Assembly: GCA_022539475.1 (NCBI GenBank)
Contig: VCMS01000054.1
Coordinates: 124,001-188,000 of the forward strand
Direction of reading: 5' to 3'
Length of the DNA stretch: 64,000 nucleotides
Origin: Gracilaria domingensis
Lineage: Eukaryota; Rhodophyta; Florideophyceae; Gracilariales; Gracilariaceae
This document shows positions 50,502-61,642 of the stretch, piece by piece. The translations under genes were made by a program, and so were the position numbers. Within the stretch, counting starts at the first letter, position 1, and each line of letters opens with the position of its first letter. The notes beneath the pieces are model-generated. The model had not been told where the DNA came from. It did no database searches and saw only the letters and a program-made list of their open reading frames with translations.

Positions 50502-51500
50502 CTACGTCTCCGACGTCATGAAGCGCACGTACGGGTCGTCCGCGCGCGCCGCCGCCGCGCCCGCGCCCGCGCGCGCGCCGCCGCGCGTGCCCAGCTCGCT
50601 GTGCTTGTGCAGCCGGCGGCGCAGGCTGGGCAGCGCCGCGCCGCCGCCGCCGCCGCCGCCGCCGCCCAGCGAGCTGCGCACGCGCCGCCTGCCGGCGGGC
50701 GGCGGCGGCGACGCGCGCGACGCGCGCCACACCGACTTGGACTTGTGCTCGAAGCGCAGCCGCGCGTCGGGCCGCGCGGGCGACGCCGACGGCTCGCTCT
50801 CGTCCGTCACCGTCGAGTCCGACAGCTTGCGCTGCAGCGCGCGCTCCGCCTCCGCCGCCGCCAGCGCCGCCGCTGCGGGCGCCGCTGCGGCGGCGGCCGC
50901 CGCGGCCGCGGCGCGCGGCGAGACGCGCGCGCGCGCGCGCCGGTCGCGCTGCAGCATGCGCTTGAAGAACGACACGGCCGAGCGGCGCAGCCCGCCCGAG
51001 CGGCGCAGCTGCGCCGCCCTCTCCACGCGCTGCGGCGGCGGCGGCGGCGGTCGCGTCGGCGGCGCGGTGTGCGGCGGCGGCGCGCGCTGCGCGGGCTTGC
51101 TGACGTGCAGCGCGGTGGCGGCCGCCAGCGACGCCGCAAACTGCCGCTGCTGCTGCGGCGGGTCGCGCGCGCGCGGCGACGCGGCGTCGAAGCGCAGTGA
51201 GCTGGGCGCGTGCAGCGCGCGCGACGAGAACTCCTCCAGCGAGAACGCGTCCTCAAAGTTGTGCACGCGCGCGGCCAGCCCGCCCACGTTCTGCGACAGG
51301 CGCGGCTTCCACGCCAGCGACGCGCCGTCCTTGCGGAAGTTCACCACGGCGCAGCGCGGCAGCCGCGACACGGGCGTGCGCGGCCGCGCGAGCGGCGGCG
51401 GCGACGGGGGGGAGGGGGGGGACGGGGGGGACGGCGGCGGCGACGGCGGCGGCGGCGGCGGCGGCGGCGCGGCGGCGGGGGGGGCGGCGGGGGAGGCCAT
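50502..51500 (-). CDS. Hypothetical low-complexity protein in a CG-dense island
   Basis: 332 residues from the first in-frame ATG at 51500; the frame is open further up through very GC-rich DNA. Poly-Pro/Ser and Ala runs alternate with more ordinary segments: VVNFRKDGASLAWKPRLSQ, then FEDAFSLEEFSSRAL, SAVSFFKRMLQRD, LQRKLSDSTVTDESE and FEHKSKSVW. These islands of normal composition suggest a real protein, probably disordered with short linear motifs, some of them phosphorylatable (SDSTVTDESEPSAS). The reverse strand is open too, as usual at this base composition. No family recognised. It lies between the HAD phosphatase and the pseudo-subtilase, and shares their strong GC bias. Confidence 0.55.
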   Translation of the reverse strand: MASPAAPPAAAPPPPPPPPSPPPSPPSPPSPPSPPPLARPRTPVSRLPRCAVVNFRKDGASLAWKPRLSQNVGGLAARVHNFEDAFSLEEFSSRALHAPSSLRFDAASPRARDPPQQQRQFAASLAAATALHVSKPAQRAPPPHTAPPTRPPPPPPQRVERAAQLRRSGGLRRSAVSFFKRMLQRDRRARARVSPRAAAAAAAAAAAPAAAALAAAEAERALQRKLSDSTVTDESEPSASPARPDARLRFEHKSKSVWRASRASPPPPAGRRRVRSSLGGGGGGGGGAALPSLRRRLHKHSELGTRGGARAGAGAAAARADDPYVRFMTSET

Positions 51501-51732
51501 GCGGGGGAGCGGCGCGGTGGTGCGCGGGGGGGGAGCGTCGGCGAGCGCGGCGATGCGGCGCGATGCGGCGCGCGGCGCAGCGCGGCGGAGCGCGCACAAG
51601 TAGCGCGCGGCGCGGCGCGGCGTGGCACGGCGCGTCACGTGGCGCGCGCGCACGGCGCGCCGCACGCGCCGCACGCGCCGCGCGTACGTGCCTCAATTCA
51701 GCGCGCGTTGAATTGTTTGGTTTACCGGCGCG

Positions 51733-51814
51733 TCACTCCTCGCTGCCGCGCGCCGCCGGCGCCGCCTGCGCGCTGGCCGCGCGCGCGTCGCTCAGCGCCT
51801 CCGCGCCGCCGCCG

Positions 51815-51848
<34 letters not shown>

Positions 51849-54216
51849 GCGCGCTGGCTGTGCGTCTGCTACCCACGCGCGCGCGCGCCATGCCGCCCAG
51901 CACCGCGAACGCCTCGCCGCCCACGCTGCGCATGCGCACCGACTCGTCGTCGTCGTCGTCGGCGTCGTCCCCGCCGCCGCCGCCGCGCGCCACCAGGTTG
52001 TCCCAGCCGCGGAACGACGCCACCGAGCTGTCGGGCGCGCCGCCGCTGCTGCGGCTGCTGCGGCTGCTGCCGCCGCGGCTGCCGCCGTCGGCGTCGCCAA
52101 ACGCCAGCCCGGCGAACGCCTCGCCGCCAAACGACTGCATCATCACCAGCTCCTTGTGCACGCGCGCGTCGTCGCCGCCAATGTAGCTGCTCATGCGGTT
52201 CATGCCGCCGCGCGCCGAGAGCGCCGACGAGCTCAAGCGGCCGGCCTGCCGCACCACGTTGCGGAACGAGCGGAAGCGCCCGTTGGCGCCGCCGTCGTCG
52301 CCGTCATAGTCGTCGAACGCCACCGCCGAGCGCTCCAGGTCCAGCGAGCCCTCCATCGCCTCCACCGCGTCCAGCCTGTGCGCGCGCCGGTACCACATGC
52401 ACCCGGCCGTCAGCGCCACCGCCGCCGCGCACACCACGCTCACCACGATGCCGCCGACCACCCCGCCGCTCACCGCCCGCGCCTTGGAGGCGAACGTCGG
52501 CGCGCCCCAGAACACAATGCGCCGCGAGTCCACCGCCCACACGTCCTCCACCACCGCGAACCGCACCCCGCTCACCTCCTCCGTCGTCCGCCTGCGCTCG
52601 CCCAGCGTGTCCTGCAGCAGCCCGAATTTCACCGCCGCCGTGCGTTCCTCCACCTCCATGCGAATCTCCATTTTCTTCGACAGCGCGCTGGCGCCATCGG
52701 CATCGTCCGCCTTGCATTCAATCTCAATGCTCGCGCGGGACACCTCCACGCTCTGCGCAAATGCCTTTCGAATCTCGCCCACGCTCGCGCTTCCCTCAGC
52801 GCAGCTCGTGACATTGGCGCGAATCACGCACAGCAGCAGCACCTTTTGTTGCCGCGGCGCGCTTCCCACAAACGCGGGTACAGATCGCACGAATGCCAGG
52901 CGACTGTTATCGCTGGAATTCAACCCGTTTAGCACCTTGATCGTACTGATTGATTTGATCACATCGTTTACCAATTCCCCTTGTACCACTCCTTCATTCA
53001 GCACCAGCAAATGGCTCACCACGCCGCCCATATGCGCAGCCGCCTGCGCACTTCCGCTTACCCTTCGAGTGGCAAAGTCGTTCGTGTGCCACGCGCTCTC
53101 AATCTCGCTTCCGGGCGCGTATATGTCCGTGCAATTGCCCCTGTTTGAGAAAGAGCTTACCCTGTCTGAAATGTCGCTTGCACCAACTGTCATTACCGCT
53201 TCCACCCATGCCGGGTAACTCGCACAGCTGGACCCTGCCTCATCGCCGGCAGGTACGATCACCGGCAGACCGCGCTTCAGCACGCTCTCCATCATTGACG
53301 TCAGCGCCTGCGACGGTTGCTTCGTGTTGAGAGACAATACAATAATGCCGTTTGAACCGGTTCGTGTCCAGTGATACACCGCCCAGTCCAACGCGTTGAT
53401 GATCGACGAAGTGGTTGCGCGTCGGTTGCACCCATACACCCGCAGCGACACAATTCTCGCCTTTCTCGCCACTCCGTACGTCTTGCCGGCCAGTATGCCA
53501 GCGACATGAGTCCCATGACCAGTGCAGTCCAGGTGAACATCATCGCGGTTATTCACAAAGTCGTATCCACCTTCTACTCGTTCCTCAAACTCCTCATGTG
53601 TCAGTCGAACTCCAGAGTCGATCAGATAAAACCATGTGCCCTGCCCAGAGTCTTTCACACCAAACTTCTTGTCAAGCGGCAAAACTCGTTGATCAATGCG
53701 ATCTAGACCCCACGGTACCTCCTTGGACGCCGGCCCCGGGACTGCTGTGACGGTCAAATTATACGTTCCTGATGAAGCCCCGTTTCCAGTAACCACAATG
53801 TAGTACACTCCCCCCAATAGCCTGGCAGAGATAAAAGCTCGGTTACTTGCTGTCACACATTTGATATCATTCGCGCTTTCCGCCAACACTCGAGGAGAGT
53901 TATCGCTGCTGGGATTTCCATTCAGCACCAGTAAATAGGTGTCAAAGTCCGATCCTTCACATGTAGACATCTCAACGTGGTACACTGTATTGATCCCCTG
54001 TAAGCGAAGCTCATGAAGCGCTTGTCCTCCAACTCCAACCTGCACGTCGCTTACGTCTTTGAACAAGAAGTCCAGAACAAACCGTGATTCAGTATTTCCC
54101 GTCACTCCGACTACGCTGGAGTTAACCACGACAGCAGAGACTGACTGTGCCCGCGCTTCATTGAACAACAGTGAGTGTACCAGGATGGAGATGACCAGGA
54201 AAAGTGTCTCAAACAT
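51733..54216 (-). CDS. Membrane-anchored subtilase-like protein with altered active site
   Basis: 827 residues from the ATG at 54216. Residues 1-23 form a signal peptide; about 40-160 look like a PPC-type beta domain. The S8 fold follows, with Asp200 (YLIDSGV) and His234 (DCTGHGTHVAG). The catalytic Ser is missing: the normal GTSMAAPH segment reads GSAQAAAH, with Ala390 at the Ser position. The oxyanion Asn is also changed, to Asp325 (VPAGDEAG). The protein is therefore probably an inactive pseudoprotease. A membrane helix at about 582-607 is followed by a cytosolic tail of about 220 residues rich in Gly, Ser, Asp and Arg, encoded by CG-dense DNA. The layout (lumenal fold, one helix, long tail) resembles a receptor or adaptor more than an enzyme. 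Confidence 0.82.
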
Positions 54217-54758
54217 GGAGGAGTAGCTTCTATTCCTGCCTGCTCTTCAAAGCAACAACACTGTCGTGGACGAACGCTTTTTTAAAGCGGATGCGAGCGA
54301 ATCTCTACACAGATGCTTTGAACCGATAAGAGCTTTTCCAGATGCCTGAGAAATGAGGTTCAACCATGAATACCAACAAGACGACAGCGTGCGGGAGATG
54401 CATTCCACCACTTCGGAATAATCCGAGACACGAGGCAAGTGAACACACTTGTGTATCGTCTCCAACCGAATGATAGGCGATTTCAACAGAGCAAACAAAG
54501 AGAAAAAAAAAGCAATTCGCCACGACACTTCATCCTTTTATTGGTGTTCTCAAATTGTCAGCAATATCGCTTCAGAAACACCGCGTTCGACGTGAGCCGT
54601 TTGCTGATTGTTATTTGCCACATATCGAATATATAGGATTGTTCTCTTTCAATACGCCAATGACCAAAAACTTCTTTGCGGAATACAAATTTCTCGTCTT
54701 CCCTCCATTGAGACCAATCTGAAGCTGCTAGATGAGGAGCACAAGGATTCGACACCCT

Positions 54759-56576
54759 TCACTTGACAGGACTCCGTGACATCATTGATGCTCTCTTGGA
54801 ACGAGTGCGCCCGTTGATCACTTTTGACAGAGTGTCCATCCCATCTTCCTCGACACCGAACGATATATTGTATAAACTATCCAAGTATGAGAGCAGCGCA
54901 ATTATCTGTGCTCCAAGCAAAAGTTCTTCATGACCTTTGAGGTTCTCCGATTCGCTCAGTTCGTTCACGCAGCGTTCCAAGTCTAGAACGTCTTTCTCAC
55001 ACACAAGCTCACTGCCCTTGTCACATACAAGTCGAAAAACTGGTGGCCCTATTGGATAGTCCGGCTCTATGCCTATCATGCAATTGATTCTCAAAGCCTC
55101 ACAAGAAATGACCATGCACCACACTTCCGTGTATTTGCCTCCAGTTCCCTCCCGGGCGAGTCGTTCGTCGCCTGCCCAGTCTTGAGGAGGCAGTTTGACA
55201 AAGTCTTCCAATCTGGATTTGGGTTCTGTTCGGATCCCAATTTCGGCTGGAAGGACAGGAAGTCTTTTCGACAAGAGCAATTCGATCTGTTTCTTTAGAG
55301 ACACAATGCTCTTGAGCCGGCTTCGAAGTGTTTCACACACATCTTTAAACCGTACGTGCCCGCTAATCTCCATTGCTCGAGATGGCCATTTTGCGAATTG
55401 AGACTCGTCGGCGCCTCGGGCCCTGTGCGACTCAACGGGTAACATGCTGGTGATTCCGCAGACCACGTTGGCCCACACAAAAGGGCGAGATCCATGCGCC
55501 TTTGATACATCGAACTTGAACGTTCCTCTTTCGAGATAAGCATTGCTTGGGTTTGGAGACTCCTCTCCGAAATCGAACGGATAAAGCATCTGCAACTCTT
55601 TTGTCGGATAAGAAGGTGTCTCAGTGCCGTCTGCCACTATTACAGAAGAGACACTGACTACATTAAGGTTGATATGATACGAAAACTTGACGCGCAAAGC
55701 TTGCTCAATTCCATCGCAATGTACATCAATTTGCACGCGCATTGGATGTACAGCGTAGGGGTCCTTCCGAAGCGGTCTCTTTGGTGCCTCGCCAAGAATT
55801 GAGACGGAAAGCTCACCAAACGTGTCACGATAACCCATTGCCTGGCGCGCCAGAACATACAGGGGAGCAGGCAGCTGTTGCGCTTCTGGAATTGTGGGAC
55901 TTGACGTGTATGTGAGTGGCTTGCTGTGAATGAGGGATCTAAGTGGTTTTAGATCGTTGTCTAGGGACCCGAGCAAGCTCGGTAAACCTCGCAGTGCTGA
56001 CTTGGTTTCATCAAGTTCCTTGCGTTTCATCTTCACGACATCCAGAATTTCCTCAACCCGCTTTTGTGCTGCTTTTCGCTTCAACAATTCGTTGCTCAGA
56101 GTGTCCATCGTATGCTGGTGTTTAGCTGCGCCATCGTCTTCGACAGTAGTAACGTCCGGTATTTCAAAGTCAAGCTTTTTCATATGACTCGATGACGCGG
56201 TCTCACACGAGTCAATCTCATCTTGGAGCATTTTCATCTCATACTTGAGGTTGTCAAGTCTTGATCGCGCGCTCAAAAGTTTGTCTTGCTCTTTGCGACT
56301 TTCCTTGCGAGCATCGTCAACTTTCCTGACAAGGAGATCATGCGAGCTCTTCAAACTCACAAATTGGCTTACAAGCTTCAGCGATACTTGTCGAAGGTGG
56401 GATTCAGAAGGCTCAAGCGGTTTAGGACAGCCGTTTTCGGTTGAGCTTGACACTAGACGAAGGCGCTCGTCTGTCGAAGCATTTAGAATCGAATCTCTCA
56501 GCGTGTTTATCGCATGCTTGGAGCCTTCCAACAGCAAATCCATACTGTTTTCGTCATTTGAAATACTATTTTCCAT
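54759..56576 (-). CDS. THOC5: THOC5-like subunit of the THO/TREX mRNA export complex
   Basis: 605 residues from the ATG at 56576 (MENSISNDENSMDLLL); codons further up are open only through GTG. The N-terminal half is a long coiled coil (SLKSSHDLLVRKVDDARKE, then LDNLKYEMKMLQDEIDSCE), where the YEM..L..EI..C pattern matches the Fmip/THOC5 signature. The C-terminal half has alternating beta and helical segments like the THOC5 RWD-type region (VQIDVHCDGIEQALRVKFSY). THOC5 acts in the nucleus in coupling transcription to mRNA export. Other THO subunits are not in this window. Identification rests on pattern and length rather than an alignment, so some doubt remains. Upstream it is divergent from the carrier gene. 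Confidence 0.75.
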   Translation of the reverse strand: MENSISNDENSMDLLLEGSKHAINTLRDSILNASTDERLRLVSSSTENGCPKPLEPSESHLRQVSLKLVSQFVSLKSSHDLLVRKVDDARKESRKEQDKLLSARSRLDNLKYEMKMLQDEIDSCETASSSHMKKLDFEIPDVTTVEDDGAAKHQHTMDTLSNELLKRKAAQKRVEEILDVVKMKRKELDETKSALRGLPSLLGSLDNDLKPLRSLIHSKPLTYTSSPTIPEAQQLPAPLYVLARQAMGYRDTFGELSVSILGEAPKRPLRKDPYAVHPMRVQIDVHCDGIEQALRVKFSYHINLNVVSVSSVIVADGTETPSYPTKELQMLYPFDFGEESPNPSNAYLERGTFKFDVSKAHGSRPFVWANVVCGITSMLPVESHRARGADESQFAKWPSRAMEISGHVRFKDVCETLRSRLKSIVSLKKQIELLLSKRLPVLPAEIGIRTEPKSRLEDFVKLPPQDWAGDERLAREGTGGKYTEVWCMVISCEALRINCMIGIEPDYPIGPPVFRLVCDKGSELVCEKDVLDLERCVNELSESENLKGHEELLLGAQIIALLSYLDSLYNISFGVEEDGMDTLSKVINGRTRSKRASMMSRSPVK

Positions 56577-57251
56577 GCTGTCAATGTGCCAGATGTAACC
56601 TTGGTAGCCCAACCTGGGACCAAATCGATAATTCACAACGCCAAACACTTGTTCCAGTCTTCAAAGTGAGCAGGCAAAGTATCACGCAGTCACGGAAGAA
56701 AACGGTACTACGGGTAGCTTGGTATCGTTTTAGCCTTTTCTCGGTGCTCACGAGCGTAAAGAGAATATCGCGGCTCAAAACGAATGAAGGGGTTAATCCT
56801 GTTGCAGTGTTTGAAAAAGTGGTTGTTAGAAGTTAGCAGCTGGTGTGAAACCGTGTACCGGTAATCCTCGAGCAGGAAGGGACCAAGATCAAGAGCAGCT
56901 ATGGCAGTGGAGTGTGTGAGCAAGTGAAAGAAATTCAAACAAACTGGATTCGTCCGTTTGTTTTGGCGAAAATTTAAGGAATCCACTCGCAGCAGATCCT
57001 ACCCTTTAACGCGGAGCCCATTGCGTAACAAAGTTCCGTATCATACAAATTATGTCTACCAGCGGTAGCCATTTCATCGTTGTAACGCTGACGCATTCGC
57101 CTTTTCTATCCCAGGAGCTATCGCCCTCTTACCTTTCAGTTATAGACTTGTGCAGTCTTTGCAATCTTCGCACCTACTGAATTCCCAGGGGAGCGGAAGC
57201 CAGACGGCGAAAAACCGATGCGTTACGTCGTATTCTCAATCCTTGTCCATC

Positions 57252-58686
57252 ATGGATCGCTCAAGAACAGGGAAGGATGCTCAAGCCCCCGATACAGTTC
57301 CATATGCTTCTCTGAAGACGTTCTTGGTGGGGGCCGTTTCTGGAGCAGTGGCGAAAACAGCAGTTGCACCACTTGACAGGTGCGTTCCAATGAACCTAAA
57401 GTAGCAGTCGCTTGACTGCGCTTGTGTTAGAACACGAAAACATGCTTTGTGTCAGCGATTGCGGCTTTGTCGCGTTGGTGCCGAATTGCATGTATCTCTG
57501 ACACCTCTTCTTCTCGCACATTAATTTACTATGCTGGATTGGCTTCAACAGAACAAAGATCCTGATGCAAATCTCTCAAATGTACGGCTGGCAGGATTAT
57601 CGCGGGTCTGTATGGAGCTCAATGAAAACTATATGGAAAACAGAGGGATTCTACGGATTCTTTCGAGGCAACTCGGCTACAATTGCCCGCATTATGCCCT
57701 ATGCTGCTGTTCAGTACTCTTCATTTGAATTCTATCACCGAACATTGTCAGACTATGTCTTTCATTCTGACGCTCCAAATCCTTTAAAGCGCTTCATGGC
57801 CGGAGCGATGGCTGGTTCTACGAGTGTGCTCTGCACATACCCTTTTGACCTCGCAAGAACAGTCTTGGCTGTTCGAGTTGCGCACGCATCCCCAGCTCAA
57901 CCAGTAAGAAATCCTGGAATTGCAATGACGCTACATTCAATACTGCGTGAAGAAGGGGTCACTGGTATATACCGCGGTATGTATCCAACATTGGCTGGAG
58001 TGGTTCCGTATGCTGGAACAAGCTTTCTTACGTATGGTGTCCTGCGGAGGGCCGCCGATCGTCGTGGTGTGTCCGAGCTGTATCCGATAACTACTTCTCT
58101 GGTTTGTGGTGGAACCGCTGGTCTTGGTGAGTTGATTTCCTTCTTCCGAACTCGTGCTTGCAAGAAAGGCACTGCTACCGTACCCTTGTGAATGCGATCG
58201 CTTTCCGACACTAACTCATAATTTTCGAACTTCAAAGTCGCTCAATGCTGTACATATCCTTTTGACTTAGTGCGGCGAAGACTGCAAGCGCTTCACAAGC
58301 CTGAACTAATGACTAATCAAGAACGAGTACGTGCCACGAGTCGTCAATCAAAAAGCATTTCACTGGGATGATCTGAGTACTAACCAGAAAACCATTCTTC
58401 CCTTGATAACTGTTGATGCCCACTTCCGCACGCTGTCCCTCTGCTGTTGATCCTTCCAAAGGCTTTCATCTCTGCAGCCACAAAGGACACTCGCTTTGGG
58501 AATATTTCCATTGTTCGCTCTGTTTTATTCATAATCAACACGGAAGGAATTCGTGGACTATATCGTGGAATTCAGGTAAACTTTCTAAAGACTGCGCCAG
58601 CCATGTCAATCAGCTTCACCTGCTACGACAGGCTTAGATCTTCCCTCGGGGTTCCCCCAGGCAAGCACTCCGCTACAAGAGGCTGA
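57252..58686 (+). CDS. Mitochondrial carrier, CoA/nucleotide type (SLC25A16/Leu5-like), four exons
   Basis: Exons 57252-57379, 57552-58126, 58238-58326 and 58462-58686; introns 172, 111 and 135 bp, all GT-AG, with CTAAC-like branch sites (CACTAACTC, and TACTAAC at about 58376). Joined they give 338 residues in frame. Three carrier repeats are seen: PLDR|TKI across the first junction, PFDLARTV, and PFDLVRRR at the start of exon 3. Segments KTEGFYGFFRGNSATIARI and AVQYSSFEFY resemble the SLC25A16/Leu5/SLC25A42 branch, which moves coenzyme A, ADP or related nucleotides across the inner mitochondrial membrane; the substrate is inferred. This is the most intron-rich gene in the window. The exact acceptor of exon 4 could be shifted. 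Confidence 0.85.
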
Positions 58687-58784
58687 TGCTGACCACGTGA
58701 CGAATCTACCTGGTTATAAGCGTCTATGTCAGAATCTACGAAGGAGCTTCAAATATGATCTACAGAAGGCTTCAAACATGAACC

Positions 58785-60896
58785 CTACAGACTAAAGTTA
58801 GGGGTTTTACCGTCGACTAGCTCACGTTCTTTCAAACCAATGGAAGGCTTAAGAACTCCTGATCGTAGAAACTCGACGTTTTCGTTCCTAGCTTGGATTT
58901 CAGCTTCACTCAAAGGAGACCGCGGTCGATACCGGCTTCCGCTTCTGGGAATGGAGGACTTTGATATTTTCCGTGATGAACGTGTGTTGTATTTTTTTGT
59001 TTGAGGCTGACCGAAGATCACCGGTGATATGTGGGAACACCACTCCTGATCCTCTCCCAAATCGGACCTACGATCAGCACCGGGAGGTGGTACACGTCGA
59101 CGGCTTTTCCCACTGGCGCGAGCTGGCTTGGAATTGGGATCGCGATAGGTCGCATCATCCACGCAGAAAGTGCATACAAAATGTTTTTCCGTGACAGACT
59201 TTGATCCTCTCAACCCCTGGACTGACTCATCATCTAGACCAACACACTCCAAATGACTCCAATACCCACAGAGTCCGCACTGGACCGTAGCCCTCCCCAA
59301 AGGCTCGTTTCGACCATTTGGCTTCGCAGATCGGCATACGCACCTGAAGTCGAGAATTACGGAGTCGTTGTCTTGCAACGAACTATTAAACAAACCGCTG
59401 GGAATGCTTTCGACAACTCCCATATCTTCCTGTTCTTTTGGAATTGGTCCCTCGGATCCGTGCTGAAATACAGTTTTTTCTGTAGTTTTGCGATCTGCCC
59501 ATCTCTTCGGTGTTGACTTCTTCCGAGAACCTCGATTACGAACTGGTATCGGTTTCTTCTTTATCCTGAGCTCATCAAAAGTCTGGAGCATTGCGTGAAC
59601 CTCATTCTTGTGCTCGTCTACCATTTCTTCACAACCGTTGTTAATAAGCTTGTCTACATCGTCCTCTAGCTCCTCATTCTCTGATACGAAGGGAAATCGC
59701 TCTGTTGCCTTGAATCTTTCCATAATATTCGTCTCGCTCTTCGACACAACCTCGCGGAGCGACTCTGAATGATCGGCAGAAAGACCGCGTGAAGAACGAA
59801 ATCGCCGAGATTTCTTCCGTACGCGTCGAAGTAAACCATTACTTGGAAACTTGCTCAAATCCGCGTTCGTGGTGTTTCTATAGAGACTATCGCTCGAAGA
59901 CCTTGGTCTTTTGGAGGGCGTCAGATCCGTAGATAGGTTGATAGTTTCCTCATTGTACTCACAGTCGCGTTCCAAGAATGACGAGCTATCGTTCACTTGA
60001 GGGCGAGCACGCGGTATAGGAATGTCCCCCAGAGCACGATGAGGATGACGCTCCCGAGGTATTGGCACGGCGCTCTTAGCTGCAAGTCTCTGATTCGTGA
60101 GCAGACTTCTGCACTTTCCGTTAGGAGCTCTTGATGTTTCCAAATCGTTCCGCAATTCATGCTCCCGTTGCCCTGGCTTCAATTCCCAGATGAGTTCATT
60201 GTTTCTAGGCTTCTTGGGTGCCTCACTCACAGTTTCACGAGATGAACGTCGGGTGTGTCTTCTCACCGAATGCATAGCGGGCGGTTGCCTTTTCCGAGAC
60301 TTGAGTGCGTTCTCGACAAAAGAGCTTACCTGCTTGGCACTGCTGCTGCGCAGACGAGAGGATACGGACTCTCTGCTCATTTGAGGTGTGTCGGCGTCAT
60401 CAGAGGGCACGGCAGTATGATCAGCTGTATCAGGATCGGAAACTGAAAGAGGAGCATTCAAATCAGAAGTGGAAGTTGAGCAAGGATCTACAATGAGCGG
60501 CTTTGTTTTGGATGACGAGTACTCCAGCTGTCCAGCACGCTCTGTTTCGCCTTTTCCGGGCTTGGTTGGCGAACATCTACTGTTATGTTGCTGTGGTTGA
60601 GCTCGATGATGATCTTCCAAGTCGGTGAGATCGATGGAGACGACTTCCTTCGAGGCTCTCGTTACCGGGCGTGAGGGAACTGAGCGCCTGAACAAAGCAT
60701 CGCGCTTGACGTATTGAAAAAGCTTGATGTGGGCCCACGGAATGGTGTGAACAGTGGTATCGCCGATGAACTTGAGCTTGACGACGCGATGGTGATTTTG
60801 GTTGGCAGCCTCGAGGACTTTGGCTGCTCGCCATTGACAAGTGTTTGGTCTACGGGCCTGCACCTCCTCATTGACCGAGACGGCCTTCACGGGCAT
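58785..60896 (-). CDS. PHD-finger chromatin-type protein
   Basis: 703 residues from the ATG at 60896; upstream codons are open only through TTG. Near the N-terminus WRAAKVLEA...VVKLKFIGD...IPWAHIKLF looks like a small Tudor/PWWP-type barrel. The long middle (about 100-470) is Ser/Arg/Pro-rich and disordered, with basic clusters (RRVRKKSRRFRSS). A PHD-type zinc finger lies at about 520-590: CVC, then CGLCGYWSHLECVG and FVCTFC, giving the C4HC3 order. Such fingers read histone tails, so a nuclear chromatin role is likely. The tail is again basic and disordered. It is convergent with the carrier gene, with 98 bp between the stops, and divergent from the MFS transporter gene. Confidence 0.8.
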   Translation of the reverse strand: MPVKAVSVNEEVQARRPNTCQWRAAKVLEAANQNHHRVVKLKFIGDTTVHTIPWAHIKLFQYVKRDALFRRSVPSRPVTRASKEVVSIDLTDLEDHHRAQPQQHNSRCSPTKPGKGETERAGQLEYSSSKTKPLIVDPCSTSTSDLNAPLSVSDPDTADHTAVPSDDADTPQMSRESVSSRLRSSSAKQVSSFVENALKSRKRQPPAMHSVRRHTRRSSRETVSEAPKKPRNNELIWELKPGQREHELRNDLETSRAPNGKCRSLLTNQRLAAKSAVPIPRERHPHRALGDIPIPRARPQVNDSSSFLERDCEYNEETINLSTDLTPSKRPRSSSDSLYRNTTNADLSKFPSNGLLRRVRKKSRRFRSSRGLSADHSESLREVVSKSETNIMERFKATERFPFVSENEELEDDVDKLINNGCEEMVDEHKNEVHAMLQTFDELRIKKKPIPVRNRGSRKKSTPKRWADRKTTEKTVFQHGSEGPIPKEQEDMGVVESIPSGLFNSSLQDNDSVILDFRCVCRSAKPNGRNEPLGRATVQCGLCGYWSHLECVGLDDESVQGLRGSKSVTEKHFVCTFCVDDATYRDPNSKPARASGKSRRRVPPPGADRRSDLGEDQEWCSHISPVIFGQPQTKKYNTRSSRKISKSSIPRSGSRYRPRSPLSEAEIQARNENVEFLRSGVLKPSIGLKERELVDGKTPNFSL

Positions 60897-61642
60897 TCTG
60901 CGCAAAACTGTGACGAAGTCGAGGCGAAAACCATCTGCCGACCAAGCATTCGCGCTCAAGAGCGAGATGGCGCAGCAAGCACGCTCGGAACAGTAGCACA
61001 ACAACGGCCCCGAAAACGAAAATCAAGGATGAGCCGATTTGTGAAATCACGAGGCGCCTGTTCTGAGAAGGGCTGGCTCTCGAGTAGGGCGCGCGTTTGA
61101 CCAGCGCTTCCAGCCACGGCTGGAAGAGCAGGGGAAGAAGGGCGCTGCCTCGACGGGCAGCTGTGAGGGGGGGGCGGGGGTGGATTGCGCTACACCTCGC
61201 AGAGCAGTGTATGTGTGTAAGCGGGCGGGGATCAAAGGGAGCAGAGGGCGATGGGAGGCGGGGGCGTGGGGGGGGACGGGGGCGTGGGGGGGGGACGGGG
61301 GCGTGACGTACGGGGGGGGATGGCGGTGGGCGCGCGTGCAAACAAACTGGCGCGCAAAGTGGGCGTTCAAAGCGCGCACAGTAGCGAGCACGCGTGCACG
61401 CGGGCGCGCGGAACGGCGCCCTTGTTGCGTGCACGCAGACTGCAAACCGAGAAGCGGGGGAGGTGTGCCACGTCGGAGTGTCTCCGCCAGCGCGATGCCA
61501 TTGCGGCGCCTTTCGCAAGGCGGATCTTTGTCCTCGCCAATCCCCCGAATCCGCGACGCGAATAAAGCCGAGCACACGGCCTGCGGCCGCTCCCCGCCGC
61601 CATGCGCTGATCGCCGCCGTCCGTCCGAGCCCCTTCCGCAAC

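Noticed and set aside
49774-51603. A 609-codon plus-strand open frame
   Set aside because: It lies over CGCG-dense DNA where all frames stay open, is mostly Arg/Ala/Gly/Pro, and is antisense to a frame with more normal protein segments.
51210-52811. A 533-codon plus-strand Arg/Pro-rich open frame
   Set aside because: Antisense shadow of the pseudo-subtilase tail and its GC-rich neighbour; composition is an artefact of base content.
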